This document shows positions 50,853 through 58,476 of a stretch of 64,000 nucleotides of DNA, piece by piece. The notes below the pieces were generated by a model. That model saw nothing but the letters and a program-made list of their open reading frames with translations. It did no database searches and had not been told where the DNA came from. Every line of letters starts with the position of its first letter. Position 1 is the first letter of the stretch. Location: NCBI GenBank assembly GCA_937873655.1, contig CALMYQ010000201.1:36405-100404 (forward strand), read 5' to 3'. The translations under genes and the position numbers were made by a program. The DNA comes from an uncultured Lewinella sp. Its GTDB lineage: Bacteria > Bacteroidota > Bacteroidia > Chitinophagales > Saprospiraceae.

Positions 50853-52725
50853 AAAGAACCTTCCTGATCAGCCAGATCAGCAGGAGCAACAGCAGGAGCA
50901 CCAGCAGATAGGCCCACCAGGGCAGGCTGCGCAGCCAATCCATGAAATTGAAAGGCGGGCAATCGCATTCCTGGCAGGTCAGGATCTGGGCGCTGGCGCC
51001 GTCGCCTTGCGTCAGAATGATCGGTTGAACTTTTTCGGTACAGACTTCGGGGGCATTTTCCTGGTTGAATCGCACGCAGGCGTACATGGGTTCCAGGTCC
51101 TTGATGCTGAATCCCGGTTTGGTCAGCATGGTGAAAACGATCTGGCCGTAGGTGGCATCGTTGCCCGGGCCGAATATTTGCGTGGGTTGGATGGCGAAAT
51201 TGAGCAATTTCCAGGTTACGGTTCGCGAACCCGGGGAAGTGCTCTTGATCACCTGGACGGTACCGGCTGTTCCGGATGTGATTTCCGGATGCAGGTAGAG
51301 CAGGGAATCAAAGAGGCTTTCCATCTGGATGCCTTCCGGCATATCGATAGTGATGAAAACGTTGGTGGTGGGTTGGAGTCCGTCGTTCTGGAAATTGACG
51401 GTACAAAGCAGTTGCTGGGCGCCGTCGCCGCCGGGCGGGCAGGAGCAGGCTTCCAGCCGCATATAGTTCGGGTCGTAGGCATCCGACACCTTGCTCTTGG
51501 CCATGTAGACGTCTACGATATTGGACGAAGGCACGCCGCGCAGGGGTGTCTGGTCCGCCTGATTAACGGCATTGGAAAACCAGTTGCCGTCGGGGTCGTT
51601 GTTGTTGGCCTGCTGAAGGAAGTCGCTGAGGTTAAAATCAGCGACCAATTGCTGTTTGGCGTCCGTCAGCACGGGGTTCACGTTGGTGGGTTCGTTGTTC
51701 TGAAATACGGGATCCAGCGCCAGGGCTGCCATCAAAGACTGACGGGCCTCCACTTTGGGGTCGTATTTGCTGAGCAACATGGTATCGTTGGTCATCTGAA
51801 TGAACAAGTGCCGTTCTTCGTTCACCTGCAAATTCTGGAAGGTCCAGAAATAAGCCTTTGAAAACTGGTTGGACAGGGCTGTTGTGGGTATGGAATTGAC
51901 CTTAAAAGGCAGGTTATCAACGAGGTTAGCGGGATGGTCATTCATAACCTCATCAATGCTGGAGTTCATAAACTGTTTTACGCCGCCGACTTTTGCCGGG
52001 ACAAAGGAAGTATCACGTCCTCCTCCGCGGCTGTAAGTGACTTTCATTTCTTCGAGCAGGCCGTTATAGAACAGATAGACCTGACCGCTGACGGGTTGGT
52101 TGGGGCCAGTTTTTTCGGGATTTTTGATGGAGAGGATCCACACATTGGTATCGCCCTGGAGGCCGGGAGTGATATGCGGTTGCAGGTTGAGATAAACGCC
52201 TTCTTCCACGGCGGGTGTCGTCGCATTGGGCAGATTGTCTTCCAATTGGACGTTGACATTGCCGTTCACCCTTTTGGGGGGCGGATTGCCGCCGCCGTAT
52301 AGCCCGCTGGCATAAGCTTTGGTTGAATAGGTCTTGTTCATGACTGGCGGCCCGCCTGTGGTCTGGGGGATGTGATACAGGTGGTAGCTCAACTTATCCC
52401 AGCTGTTTTGCGGGGAGGATTTGGTCCAGCCGAAATTACCGTCGCCGTACAGCCAGAATACCCAGTATTGGGGTGGCGGAGGAGTCACCTCCGGTGCGGA
52501 GCTCAGGGGGGAAAGCGGGTTCAGTCCGTTGAAGAAAATGGCTGTGGTATCACCGAGTGTCAGTTTGACGGCAGCCGGAATTTGAGCGTCGGTGGCTTTG
52601 CCCAGGGACTGGGAATTTGACAGCGGCAGAAACAGGAGCAGGGAAAGGATGACGGTAAGCGCCCGGCGGGTAATAGATGCAATAAACCCAAACCTGCGGC
52701 ACGGGAGGTTGATCGGGGTTGCCAT
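50851..52725 (-). CDS. Exported protein with DUF11-like domain and C-terminal membrane anchor
   Basis: The 624-residue protein starts at MATPINLPCRRFGFIASITR (52725), with a hydrophobic signal ending LPLSNSQ. An open extension of 29 codons was rejected. The middle shows the Ig-like conserved-repeat (DUF11) pattern, for example VNFQNDGLQPTTNVFITIDM and PTQIFGPGNDATYGQIVFTM. Near the end is a Cys cluster (LTCQECDCPPF), followed by one membrane span (WWAYLLVLLLLLLLIWLI) and RKVL. The layout (signal, periplasmic body, C-terminal anchor) mirrors the CHAT protein downstream. Function unknown. Confidence 0.72.
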   Translation of the reverse strand: MATPINLPCRRFGFIASITRRALTVILSLLLFLPLSNSQSLGKATDAQIPAAVKLTLGDTTAIFFNGLNPLSPLSSAPEVTPPPPQYWVFWLYGDGNFGWTKSSPQNSWDKLSYHLYHIPQTTGGPPVMNKTYSTKAYASGLYGGGNPPPKRVNGNVNVQLEDNLPNATTPAVEEGVYLNLQPHITPGLQGDTNVWILSIKNPEKTGPNQPVSGQVYLFYNGLLEEMKVTYSRGGGRDTSFVPAKVGGVKQFMNSSIDEVMNDHPANLVDNLPFKVNSIPTTALSNQFSKAYFWTFQNLQVNEERHLFIQMTNDTMLLSKYDPKVEARQSLMAALALDPVFQNNEPTNVNPVLTDAKQQLVADFNLSDFLQQANNNDPDGNWFSNAVNQADQTPLRGVPSSNIVDVYMAKSKVSDAYDPNYMRLEACSCPPGGDGAQQLLCTVNFQNDGLQPTTNVFITIDMPEGIQMESLFDSLLYLHPEITSGTAGTVQVIKSTSPGSRTVTWKLLNFAIQPTQIFGPGNDATYGQIVFTMLTKPGFSIKDLEPMYACVRFNQENAPEVCTEKVQPIILTQGDGASAQILTCQECDCPPFNFMDWLRSLPWWAYLLVLLLLLLLIWLIRKVL

Positions 52726-52847
52726 AGTTGCTTTGGTTTGAATGAACAAATAGGTTCCAGGATGAATTCGCGGAAAGATAATCAAAAAGAGGTGTTTTTG
52801 TGCAGTTTTCACTGGTTTTTTGGGGGCTGTAACAAATTGTGGTTGGG

Positions 52848-52908
52848 GTGTTATTGTTGTTGATTGTTGTTGATTGTTGTTGATTGTTGTTGATTGTTGT
52901 TTATTGTT
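52848..52908. repeat. Period-10 tandem repeat (TTGTTGATTG)
   Basis: Five to six near-identical ten-base units lie upstream of the exported anchored protein gene. They open the repeat-filled gap that runs to 54242. Confidence 0.85.
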
Positions 52909-53025
52909 GCCTTCGCTCTTACGGAGCTACGGCCGCCGGGGGTTGATTTGATCGGTTCCTCAGTTCCTCAGTTCCTCAGTTCCTCAGTTCCTCGGTTCCT
53001 CAGTTCCTCGGTTCCTCAAAATTTG
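52908..53025. repeat. REP-like palindrome fragment and period-8 array (AGTTCCTC/GGTTCCTC)
   Basis: Bases 52908-52938 resemble the dispersed palindrome of 33756 and 43997 (CGCTCTTACGGAGCTACGG core). From about 52945 to 53020, some nine units of GTTCCTCA or GTTCCTCG follow each other. Confidence 0.75.
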
Positions 53026-53095
53026 AGTGGATGATATATGATATTAGACGGCAGGTGCCGGATTTTCTTCCCAAAAACCTGGGTAGGTTTCGGAC

Positions 53096-53255
53096 GGGGC
53101 CGCGCCTTCGTTGAAACTTCGGCGGGCGGGGCCGCGCCTTCGTTATGACTTCGGCGGACGGGGCCGCGCCTTCGTTATGACTTCGGCGGACGGGGCCGCG
53201 CCTTCGTTATGACTTCGGCGGACGGGGCCGCGCCTTCGTTGAAACTTCGGCGGGC
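53096..53255. repeat. Five copies of a 32-bp direct repeat
   Basis: Units start at 53096, 53128, 53160, 53192 and 53224, each beginning GGGGCCGCGCCTTCGTT. The three inner copies are identical or nearly so; the outer two share a variant second half (GAAACTTCGGCGGGC in place of ATGACTTCGGCGGAC). There is no spacer, so it is a minisatellite and not a CRISPR array. Confidence 0.95.
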
Positions 53256-53258
53256 GGG

Positions 53259-53297
53259 GAAAGAAAACTGGGCAGCAGCGCTTTTGCCGCTACCCAG
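53259..53297 (-). terminator. Terminator-like hairpin for a minus-strand transcript
   Basis: The stem CTGGG/CCCAG, a one-base mismatch and AGC/GCT encloses a T-rich loop. On the minus strand the hairpin is followed by TTTTCTTTC. It lies 59 bases after the 31-codon frame at 53356-53451 and supports transcription of that frame. Confidence 0.55.
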
Positions 53298-53355
53298 CCC
53301 GGAATAATAGCAACTATCTACTTATCTCCAATTGCCCTTCTGAAAATAAAACACC

Positions 53356-53451
53356 CTATGCTCTTAAGATGGTCTGTAAATCAATCGCCTCTTTTTCATT
53401 CAACACCAGTCCATTCCAAGGGGCGTTTTTTCTTGTGCTATATTCCGGCAT
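53356..53451 (-). CDS. Candidate small gene, 31 residues
   Basis: The frame reads MPEYSTRKNAPWNGLVLNEK and EAIDLQTILRA, then a stop. Composition is protein-like (amphipathic end, balanced charge) and it is not built of the nearby tandem repeats. A terminator-like hairpin follows on the same strand. Upstream at 53458-53520 are two hairpins: AGTCGCG...CGCGACT and GCCACGC-AGGT-GCGTGGC. I do not recognise a family. A structured RNA could be the real product. Confidence 0.4.
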   Translation of the reverse strand: MPEYSTRKNAPWNGLVLNEKEAIDLQTILRA

Positions 53452-53457
53452 ATTGAT

Positions 53458-53640
53458 AAGTCGCGACTTTTACGCGACTGTTGAGGTCAAATTGCCACGC
53501 AGGTGCGTGGCTTGGGTATGAATGCTTCAATTGTCAACTCATAGTATGGTATAATCATTGCCTGACCGCGTCAAAAAAAATTTGGTTTCTTGGAGTTCCC
53601 TTCTTTGAGCCTGTGCCCCGGTTTCCCGGGGCTTCGGCTC
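53458..53640 (-). other. Cluster of three hairpins in the repeat-rich gap
   Basis: The stems are AGTCGCG/CGCGACT (about 53461-53482), GCCACGC/GCGTGGC (about 53503-53520), and a two-level hairpin with GAGCC...GGCTC outside and GCCCCGG/CCGGGGC inside (about 53607-53640). Between them the sequence is AT-rich. A 34-codon frame (53642-53746, minus, starting MQDSLTGCWAEAIQLLSNL) lies just above. An RNA gene or leader is possible. The rest of the gap from 53750 to 54142 holds one more period-8 run (53865-53903), a degenerate palindrome near 53820 and an AT-rich stretch, with no credible gene. Confidence 0.4.
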
Positions 53641-54142
53641 GCTAGTGTGACATAGCGGATCTCAGCAACTTGGGTTTAAATCCGGAAAAAAGGTTGGACA
53701 GGAGCTGAATTGCTTCTGCCCAACATCCTGTAAGTGAGTCTTGCATTAGGACAGATAAACTGAGCAATAAAACCAGATTTTTATGACGATTGGATCGTAT
53801 GCCTTTTATTTGGTTCGGGGTTTGCCGCCTTCGCTTAAGCGCCGGCGGCCGGTGTGGGTTGGATTCTTCGATTCCCCGATTCCTCAGTTCCTCGATTCCT
53901 CTCTGTTCAGGCATTGATCCGTCAGGTTGTTTCCGGATCTGTTTTTTCAATTTTGCTTGCATTCCGTTGAATACGCTACAAATATACGGTCGGGGCACCC
54001 CCGAAGTAAAACCATTTTTTCAACAAGTTGAGATTTCTATGCGGCGATTTTTTTCAAAAAATTCTCATCACATTTTGATCATTAAATTTTATATAATTGA
54101 TTATCAGTCATTTAAAGCAAAAATAGTTTACCAGCATTTCGA

Positions 54143-54173
54143 TTGTTTGTCTTCAAAAATTTTCATAACTTTG
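54143..54173 (+). promoter_or_regulatory. Promoter of the helical-repeat gene
   Basis: TTG (54143-54145), 20 bases and TAACTTTG (54166-54173) match the Bacteroidota consensus with one extra spacer base. The leader would be about 65 bases. Confidence 0.6.
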
Positions 54174-54242
54174 GATTTCTAAAACTGCAATTTTTGTTCA
54201 AAATTCTTATTTTTTAAGAAAACCATAACGATTTCGACCGGA

Positions 54243-55757
54243 ATGAAGAGCAAAACCGACCTGCCCGAGTTGATCCGGGCCATGTCCAAATCGGAAAAAA
54301 GGTACTTTACGCTGGACGCGCAGAAGAGCGGGCGCCAGAACAGCAGGTATCTGGAGCTGTTTCAGGCCATCAACGACATGCCGGATTACGACGAAGAACG
54401 GCTTAAGGAAAAATTCGGCGCCAACCTGCCCAGCGACAAAACCTACCTCTACGACGCCATTATGCGCAGCATGCGCGACTATCGCAGTTCGCGCTCCTAT
54501 TCGGCACGGATCAAAGAAATGATCCTGGATTCCAAATACCTCTACGAACGCGGGTTGTACGATCAATGCGAGGAACGGCTGGCCGAGGCCAAAAAACTGG
54601 CACTGGAACTGGATGACCAGCTGGCTTTGCTGGAGATCAACCGGGAGGAACAAAATCTGGCCTGGAACAGCAAAAAGGATTACGAAGCCTTCCTTAAAAA
54701 ACTGATAACAGAAAAGGACAATAACATTGATGCACTCTCTGAAGAATTTAAATATCTGGAAAAAAGTAGTCAATTACTCATGAAGCTCAAAAAAGGGAGT
54801 GTTAAGATCCTGGCCGATAACGGCGAAGGGCAAAATCCGTTTTCTTTGAACGACTTCTCGGCCGACTTGGAGCCCAAATCATTCCATGCAAAAAGAAGAT
54901 ACCTTCAGTGCCGGGCTTTGCAATCGGAAATCCAACGGGATTTTGAATCCGTTACAAATTTCTATGAGAGAATTATTGAATGGTGGGGCAAAAACCCAAA
55001 ATTCAGAGAGGAGGAATTCTACCGGTATTTTGTAGATATTTCAAACCTATTGCACGCCTACGCAAATCAAGGGCAGTATATAAAAGTAGATAAACTTGTT
55101 ACTCAACTCGAAAAACATGCCCAGCATTCCTTTCACGATAAGGTAGTCGTTTTTCAACGATTTGCCATTTACAAATTAATGTATTATATCAATACGGGTC
55201 GTACTCAGGAAATCAACGTATTCATTTCCAAAATCAATAAAGGTTTAAACCAGTATGGCAACCTTTTGAGCACGGGCGCCAAGATGATCATTATATTCAA
55301 TTTGGCTATCTTGCTATTTATACATAACAGGTTGGAAGAATGCATGTTCTGGTGTAAGAAGATCATAAAGGAATTCAAGACTTCTCCGGTACGGAAGGAT
55401 ATTCTGAGGGCTTCTTATCTGCTGTTTCTGATAGCCTCTTTCGACGGGCAAGAACCTGATACGATAGAAAAAGACCTTCGCTCTGCGCAAAGAACCTTCC
55501 AAAAGGAAAAAATTTCAAAAGAAGAATTCGAATGGCAGGTTTTCGATTATCTCAAAAAGCTGCTGTTTTCCGCTCCTTTTGAAACAAAAGACCTTCTGTG
55601 GCAATTCAAAACATTCATTCTGGAATACCGTAAAGAAAACGCCGGCAAAGTGGCACTTGGAGCAGATGAGCTCATGCTCTGGTTTATAGAAAGCAAATTG
55701 CAAAAAATACCAGTCATTCAAATTGTTCAGAGGAACAACCGGTCAGACCAAACTTAA
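54243..55757 (+). CDS. Helical-repeat protein of unknown function (SEKRYF N-terminus), compositional mosaic
   Basis: The 504-residue protein begins MKSKTDLPELIRAMSKSEKR-YF. This start is, from memory, like a set of paralogous TPR-like proteins in Saprospiria genomes. The rest is almost all paired alpha helices with TPR-like spacing. No catalytic motif or signal peptide is seen. The first 145 codons or so are GC-rich like the rest of the window. From about base 54690 the gene turns visibly AT-rich, as are the genes that follow. The stop shares the palindromic TTAA with the stop of the convergent gene. A scaffold or regulator is a guess. Confidence 0.78.
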   Translation: MKSKTDLPELIRAMSKSEKRYFTLDAQKSGRQNSRYLELFQAINDMPDYDEERLKEKFGANLPSDKTYLYDAIMRSMRDYRSSRSYSARIKEMILDSKYLYERGLYDQCEERLAEAKKLALELDDQLALLEINREEQNLAWNSKKDYEAFLKKLITEKDNNIDALSEEFKYLEKSSQLLMKLKKGSVKILADNGEGQNPFSLNDFSADLEPKSFHAKRRYLQCRALQSEIQRDFESVTNFYERIIEWWGKNPKFREEEFYRYFVDISNLLHAYANQGQYIKVDKLVTQLEKHAQHSFHDKVVVFQRFAIYKLMYYINTGRTQEINVFISKINKGLNQYGNLLSTGAKMIIIFNLAILLFIHNRLEECMFWCKKIIKEFKTSPVRKDILRASYLLFLIASFDGQEPDTIEKDLRSAQRTFQKEKISKEEFEWQVFDYLKKLLFSAPFETKDLLWQFKTFILEYRKENAGKVALGADELMLWFIESKLQKIPVIQIVQRNNRSDQT

Positions 55758-56302
55758 CCTCTGATAAATTTCGGAGTCAACTCAATCGTAGTTCCTGTTT
55801 TACGAACCTGGAGCAGGTTGCTTTTCAGATCAAATGCGAGTACTTCACAAACAGGATTGGAGGGCGCATTCGCAATTCCCAGGTCAATGTCTGTAGCGCC
55901 AACTACAGACAATGCCAGTTTATCCTGGTTGAAAACGGTTGTCCAATGTTTATTAACTGTGGTGATTTTCACAGGTTTCAAAGCAGCAATCCGATTGGCT
56001 GATGCCCCTTGTTCTCCGTCAGGCAGGGGGGTATCCTCAAGATCAGGAGCTTCAAGCGCAGTAACTGCCGTGATCTGATTGCCCAAAGTTCCAATCAACA
56101 CCCCCGTCTTGCTCTCCAGATCAAAAGTAAAAGCTCTCCCATTATCAATAATGTACAGAAAGCGCATGTCGGTTGAAAAGGAGATCGAATTTAACATGTT
56201 GGTTACAAATTTTAAGGAATTGGGTTTCTCTTGAATAGATGGAAGTGTGTCTTTTTTAGCTTTCAGCTTAAGAAATGACAGCAAGTCGTCCAGTAAAGCC
56301 AT
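55754..56302 (-). CDS. Unknown 182-residue protein carrying a VVGATDIDLG motif
   Basis: The start MALLDDLLSFLKLKAKKDTL (56302) was chosen over an AT-rich 18-codon extension. Residues 35-180 look all-beta, with a FLYIIDNGRAFTFDLESKTG segment like a propeller blade. A second similar blade, CEVLAFDLKSNLLQVRKTG, follows VVGATDIDLG at 133-142. That motif is nearly identical to the repeated end of the 49-residue peptide encoded 340 bases away on the other strand. No signal peptide. It overlaps the convergent helical-repeat gene by four bases. No known family is recognised. Confidence 0.72.
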   Translation of the reverse strand: MALLDDLLSFLKLKAKKDTLPSIQEKPNSLKFVTNMLNSISFSTDMRFLYIIDNGRAFTFDLESKTGVLIGTLGNQITAVTALEAPDLEDTPLPDGEQGASANRIAALKPVKITTVNKHWTTVFNQDKLALSVVGATDIDLGIANAPSNPVCEVLAFDLKSNLLQVRKTGTTIELTPKFIRG

Positions 56303-56324
56303 TTTTGATTGTATGGATTCGACG

Positions 56325-56522
56325 TCAAAAATAGAAATTAATTGATATATACCCAATCTCGGAATTTAATTGAATCAAATTATTGGCCATTCCTTTAAGC
56401 GATTTCTCGATAATAAGATATTGCGATCCATAAACGCCCTTAGGAACTGGCCAATAATAACTTCCACATTTGGGGCAGCGTCTTGTCGTCGGTACCGGGA
56501 ACTTATTATCGTCCGATTCCAT
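56325..56522 (-). CDS. Possible small CPxCG-type zinc-knuckle protein
   Basis: The 65-residue frame begins MESDDNKFPVPTTRRCPKCG, so it has one CPxCG pair near residues 16-20 and no second pair. It lies 22 bases upstream of the 182-residue gene on the same strand and would form an operon with it. The end is AT-rich and hydrophobic. Only moderate support: the length is modest and no family is recognised. Confidence 0.4.
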   Translation of the reverse strand: MESDDNKFPVPTTRRCPKCGSYYWPVPKGVYGSQYLIIEKSLKGMANNLIQLNSEIGYISINFYF

Positions 56523-56638
56523 ACAATATCAAAAATGGATTATAATAGTTCTAAAAAATTTTGCTCGATTCACTATAATTTATGCATATATATATATTTC
56601 GCCCATCATTGAATTATCAAACATTAAAACTTTACAAC

Positions 56639-56788
56639 ATGAAAAAAATGACTTTAGCCCAATTCCAGGACTCCCAGGTGGTTCTCGATGTTAACCTGAC
56701 AAATCAAATTAAAGGTGGTGAAGATGTTATCGGCGCTGTCGACATTGATTTCGGAGTTATCGGCGCAACCGACATTGATTTCTCGTAG
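56639..56788 (+). CDS. Small peptide with Gly-Gly leader and duplicated VIGA(V/T)DIDF core (RiPP-precursor-like)
   Basis: The 49-residue product starts MKKMTLAQFQDSQVVLDVNL, then TNQIKGGED with a Gly-Gly pair at 26-27, as in leader peptides cut by C39 peptidases. After it come two tandem copies, VIGAVDIDFG (30-39) and VIGATDIDFS (40-49). The DNA of the two copies (56726-56755 and 56756-56785) is nearly identical, so the duplication is recent. The leader resembles natural-product precursors of Bacteroidota. No modification enzyme or transporter is nearby. A GC-rich hairpin follows. Confidence 0.72.
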   Translation: MKKMTLAQFQDSQVVLDVNLTNQIKGGEDVIGAVDIDFGVIGATDIDFS

Positions 56789-56808
56789 AATTCCAACCCT
56801 ACCAAGCG

Positions 56809-56840
56809 GGCTGGGAGGTGCTTTAAGGCGCCTCTCAGCC
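56809..56840 (+). terminator. Hairpin downstream of the peptide gene
   Basis: A stem of about 13 bp (56809-56821 with 56828-56840), with two G-U pairs on the plus strand, starts 21 bases after the peptide stop. There is no T-run after it, so it may protect the 3' end or be a weak terminator. The bases between it and speA hold no gene. Confidence 0.45.
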
Positions 56841-56942
56841 ATATCCACTGGATGTTAACAAGTTGATTCAAATTCCTTTAGCCAAGTCAAATCCACGCCC
56901 TCCTCTTCCTTCGATTTATTTCCCTGCAAAGCAACCCGGTGG

Positions 56943-58340
56943 TCAATACCCCAGCACTTTCAGCATCGATTCTGCCGATTGTTCCGGCTGATACAACCGG
57001 TCCACCAGATTCCCCTGGGCGTCCTTATCGATGAGTATATGCTTGGGCGACGGGATCAGGCAATGCTTGATGCCGCCGTAACCGGAGATGGAGTCCTGAT
57101 AAGCGCCGGTATGGAAAAAGCCGAGGTAGAGCGGCTCCTTGTCGTTCGGATCATAGGACGGCAGGTACACCTGGCTTTCGTGGATTTCGGCGTTGTAATA
57201 ATCCGAGTTGTCGCAGCTCAGACCGCCGATATTGACCCTTCGATAATCGTTCTGCCATTTGTTGATCGGCAGGAGGATGAAACGCTCCCCGATCCCCCAG
57301 GTATCCGGCAGGGTGGTCATGAGCGAGTTGTCGATCATGTACCACATTTCGGAATCATTCTGCTGCTTCTGGGCCAGTACGGAGAAGATGGTCGCCCCGG
57401 ATTCACCGACGGTGTACTTCCCGAATTCGGTAAAGATATCCGGCTCCGGCACTTCGGCTTCCTCGCATTCCGCCAGGATATTGGCCACGATCTCCCGGAC
57501 CATATATTTATAATCGAATTCAAAGCCAAGCGAGTTGCGGATGGGCATCCCTCCGCCGATATTGATGCCGTGGAGGTCTTCGGATTCCTTTTTCAGCTCG
57601 CAATACAGCTTGATGGCCTTTTTGAGCTCGCCCCAATAGTAGAGGGTATCGCGGATGCCTGTATCTACAAAGAAGTGGAGGAGACGCAATTTGAACTTGG
57701 GTTTCCCAGCGATCTTTTCGCGGTAGAACCGGGCGACGTCAGATGCGCGGATACCCAGGCGCGAGGTATAGAACTCAAAATTGGGTTCTTCCTCCGTAGC
57801 CACCCGGATGCCGACATTGCATTCCCCTTTTACGTGTTTTTCGTAATAATCGATCTCTTCCATATTGTCGCAGACCGGGATCACGTTGTGAAAGCCGTCG
57901 TTAATCAGGGCTACGATCTTTTCGAGATAGCTCTTGGTCTTGAATCCGTTGCAGATGATGATGATGTCCTTATCGATCTTTTTCTGGGCGTAAAGCCTCA
58001 TTATCAGATCGATATCAAACGCAGAGGAGGTTTCCAGCTGGGCGTCGTGGTCGACGACTTCCTGAAGCACATAACTGAAATGGCAACTCTTGGTACAATA
58101 GCAATAATGGTATTTGCCTGCATAACCCAGGGATCGCATGGCGCGGGTAAAGAGATTCCGGGCCTTTTTGATCTGCGAACCGATTTTGGGCAGATAGGTC
58201 AATTTCAGCGGCGTCCCGTACTTGCGGATCAGATGAATCAGGGGAATTTCGTTGAACACGAGGTACCCGTCTTCCAGATCAAAACCTTCCTGCGGGAAAT
58301 AGAAGGTCTGGTCAATTAGGTCAAAATACTTGTTGGTCAC
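56943..58340 (-). CDS. speA: Arginine decarboxylase, PLP-dependent, Bacteroidota form
   Basis: The 465-residue enzyme belongs to the alanine-racemase-fold decarboxylases (group IV). It shows the barrel start with KYHYCYCTKSCHFSYVLQEV, in which Lys binds PLP, and HGINIGGGMPIRNSLGF for phosphate binding. The C-terminal domain holds LSCDNSDYYN with the active-site Cys-Asp pair. It makes agmatine for polyamine synthesis. It is shorter than E. coli SpeA, matching the Bacteroidota type. It is monocistronic. Confidence 0.9.
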   Translation of the reverse strand: MTNKYFDLIDQTFYFPQEGFDLEDGYLVFNEIPLIHLIRKYGTPLKLTYLPKIGSQIKKARNLFTRAMRSLGYAGKYHYCYCTKSCHFSYVLQEVVDHDAQLETSSAFDIDLIMRLYAQKKIDKDIIIICNGFKTKSYLEKIVALINDGFHNVIPVCDNMEEIDYYEKHVKGECNVGIRVATEEEPNFEFYTSRLGIRASDVARFYREKIAGKPKFKLRLLHFFVDTGIRDTLYYWGELKKAIKLYCELKKESEDLHGINIGGGMPIRNSLGFEFDYKYMVREIVANILAECEEAEVPEPDIFTEFGKYTVGESGATIFSVLAQKQQNDSEMWYMIDNSLMTTLPDTWGIGERFILLPINKWQNDYRRVNIGGLSCDNSDYYNAEIHESQVYLPSYDPNDKEPLYLGFFHTGAYQDSISGYGGIKHCLIPSPKHILIDKDAQGNLVDRLYQPEQSAESMLKVLGY

Positions 58341-58400
58341 TCCAGGTTCCTGGTTTAAAGGTCAAAAAAATGTTGAAGTTTACCCCAAGAAAAAGCTTTG

Positions 58401-58432
58401 CAAATGTATAGGAAAAATTGAAAAAGCGACAA
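58401..58432 (-). promoter_or_regulatory. Possible promoter of speA
   Basis: TTG (58432-58430) and an exact TACATTTG (58408-58401) on the minus strand are separated by 21 bases, two more than ideal. Confidence 0.4.
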
Positions 58433-58476
58433 CTTGACCTTAATTTTTTCACATTGCGTCCGACCGGGCAAACCGT

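Noticed and set aside
53096..53255. CRISPR array
   Set aside because: The 32-bp units are directly joined without spacers, and no cas gene is in the window.
53642..53998. 118-codon frame on the minus strand
   Set aside because: Its first 70 codons translate the period-8 repeat and flanking non-coding DNA (RGIEELRNRGIEES). Only the last 34 codons could be a separate small frame.
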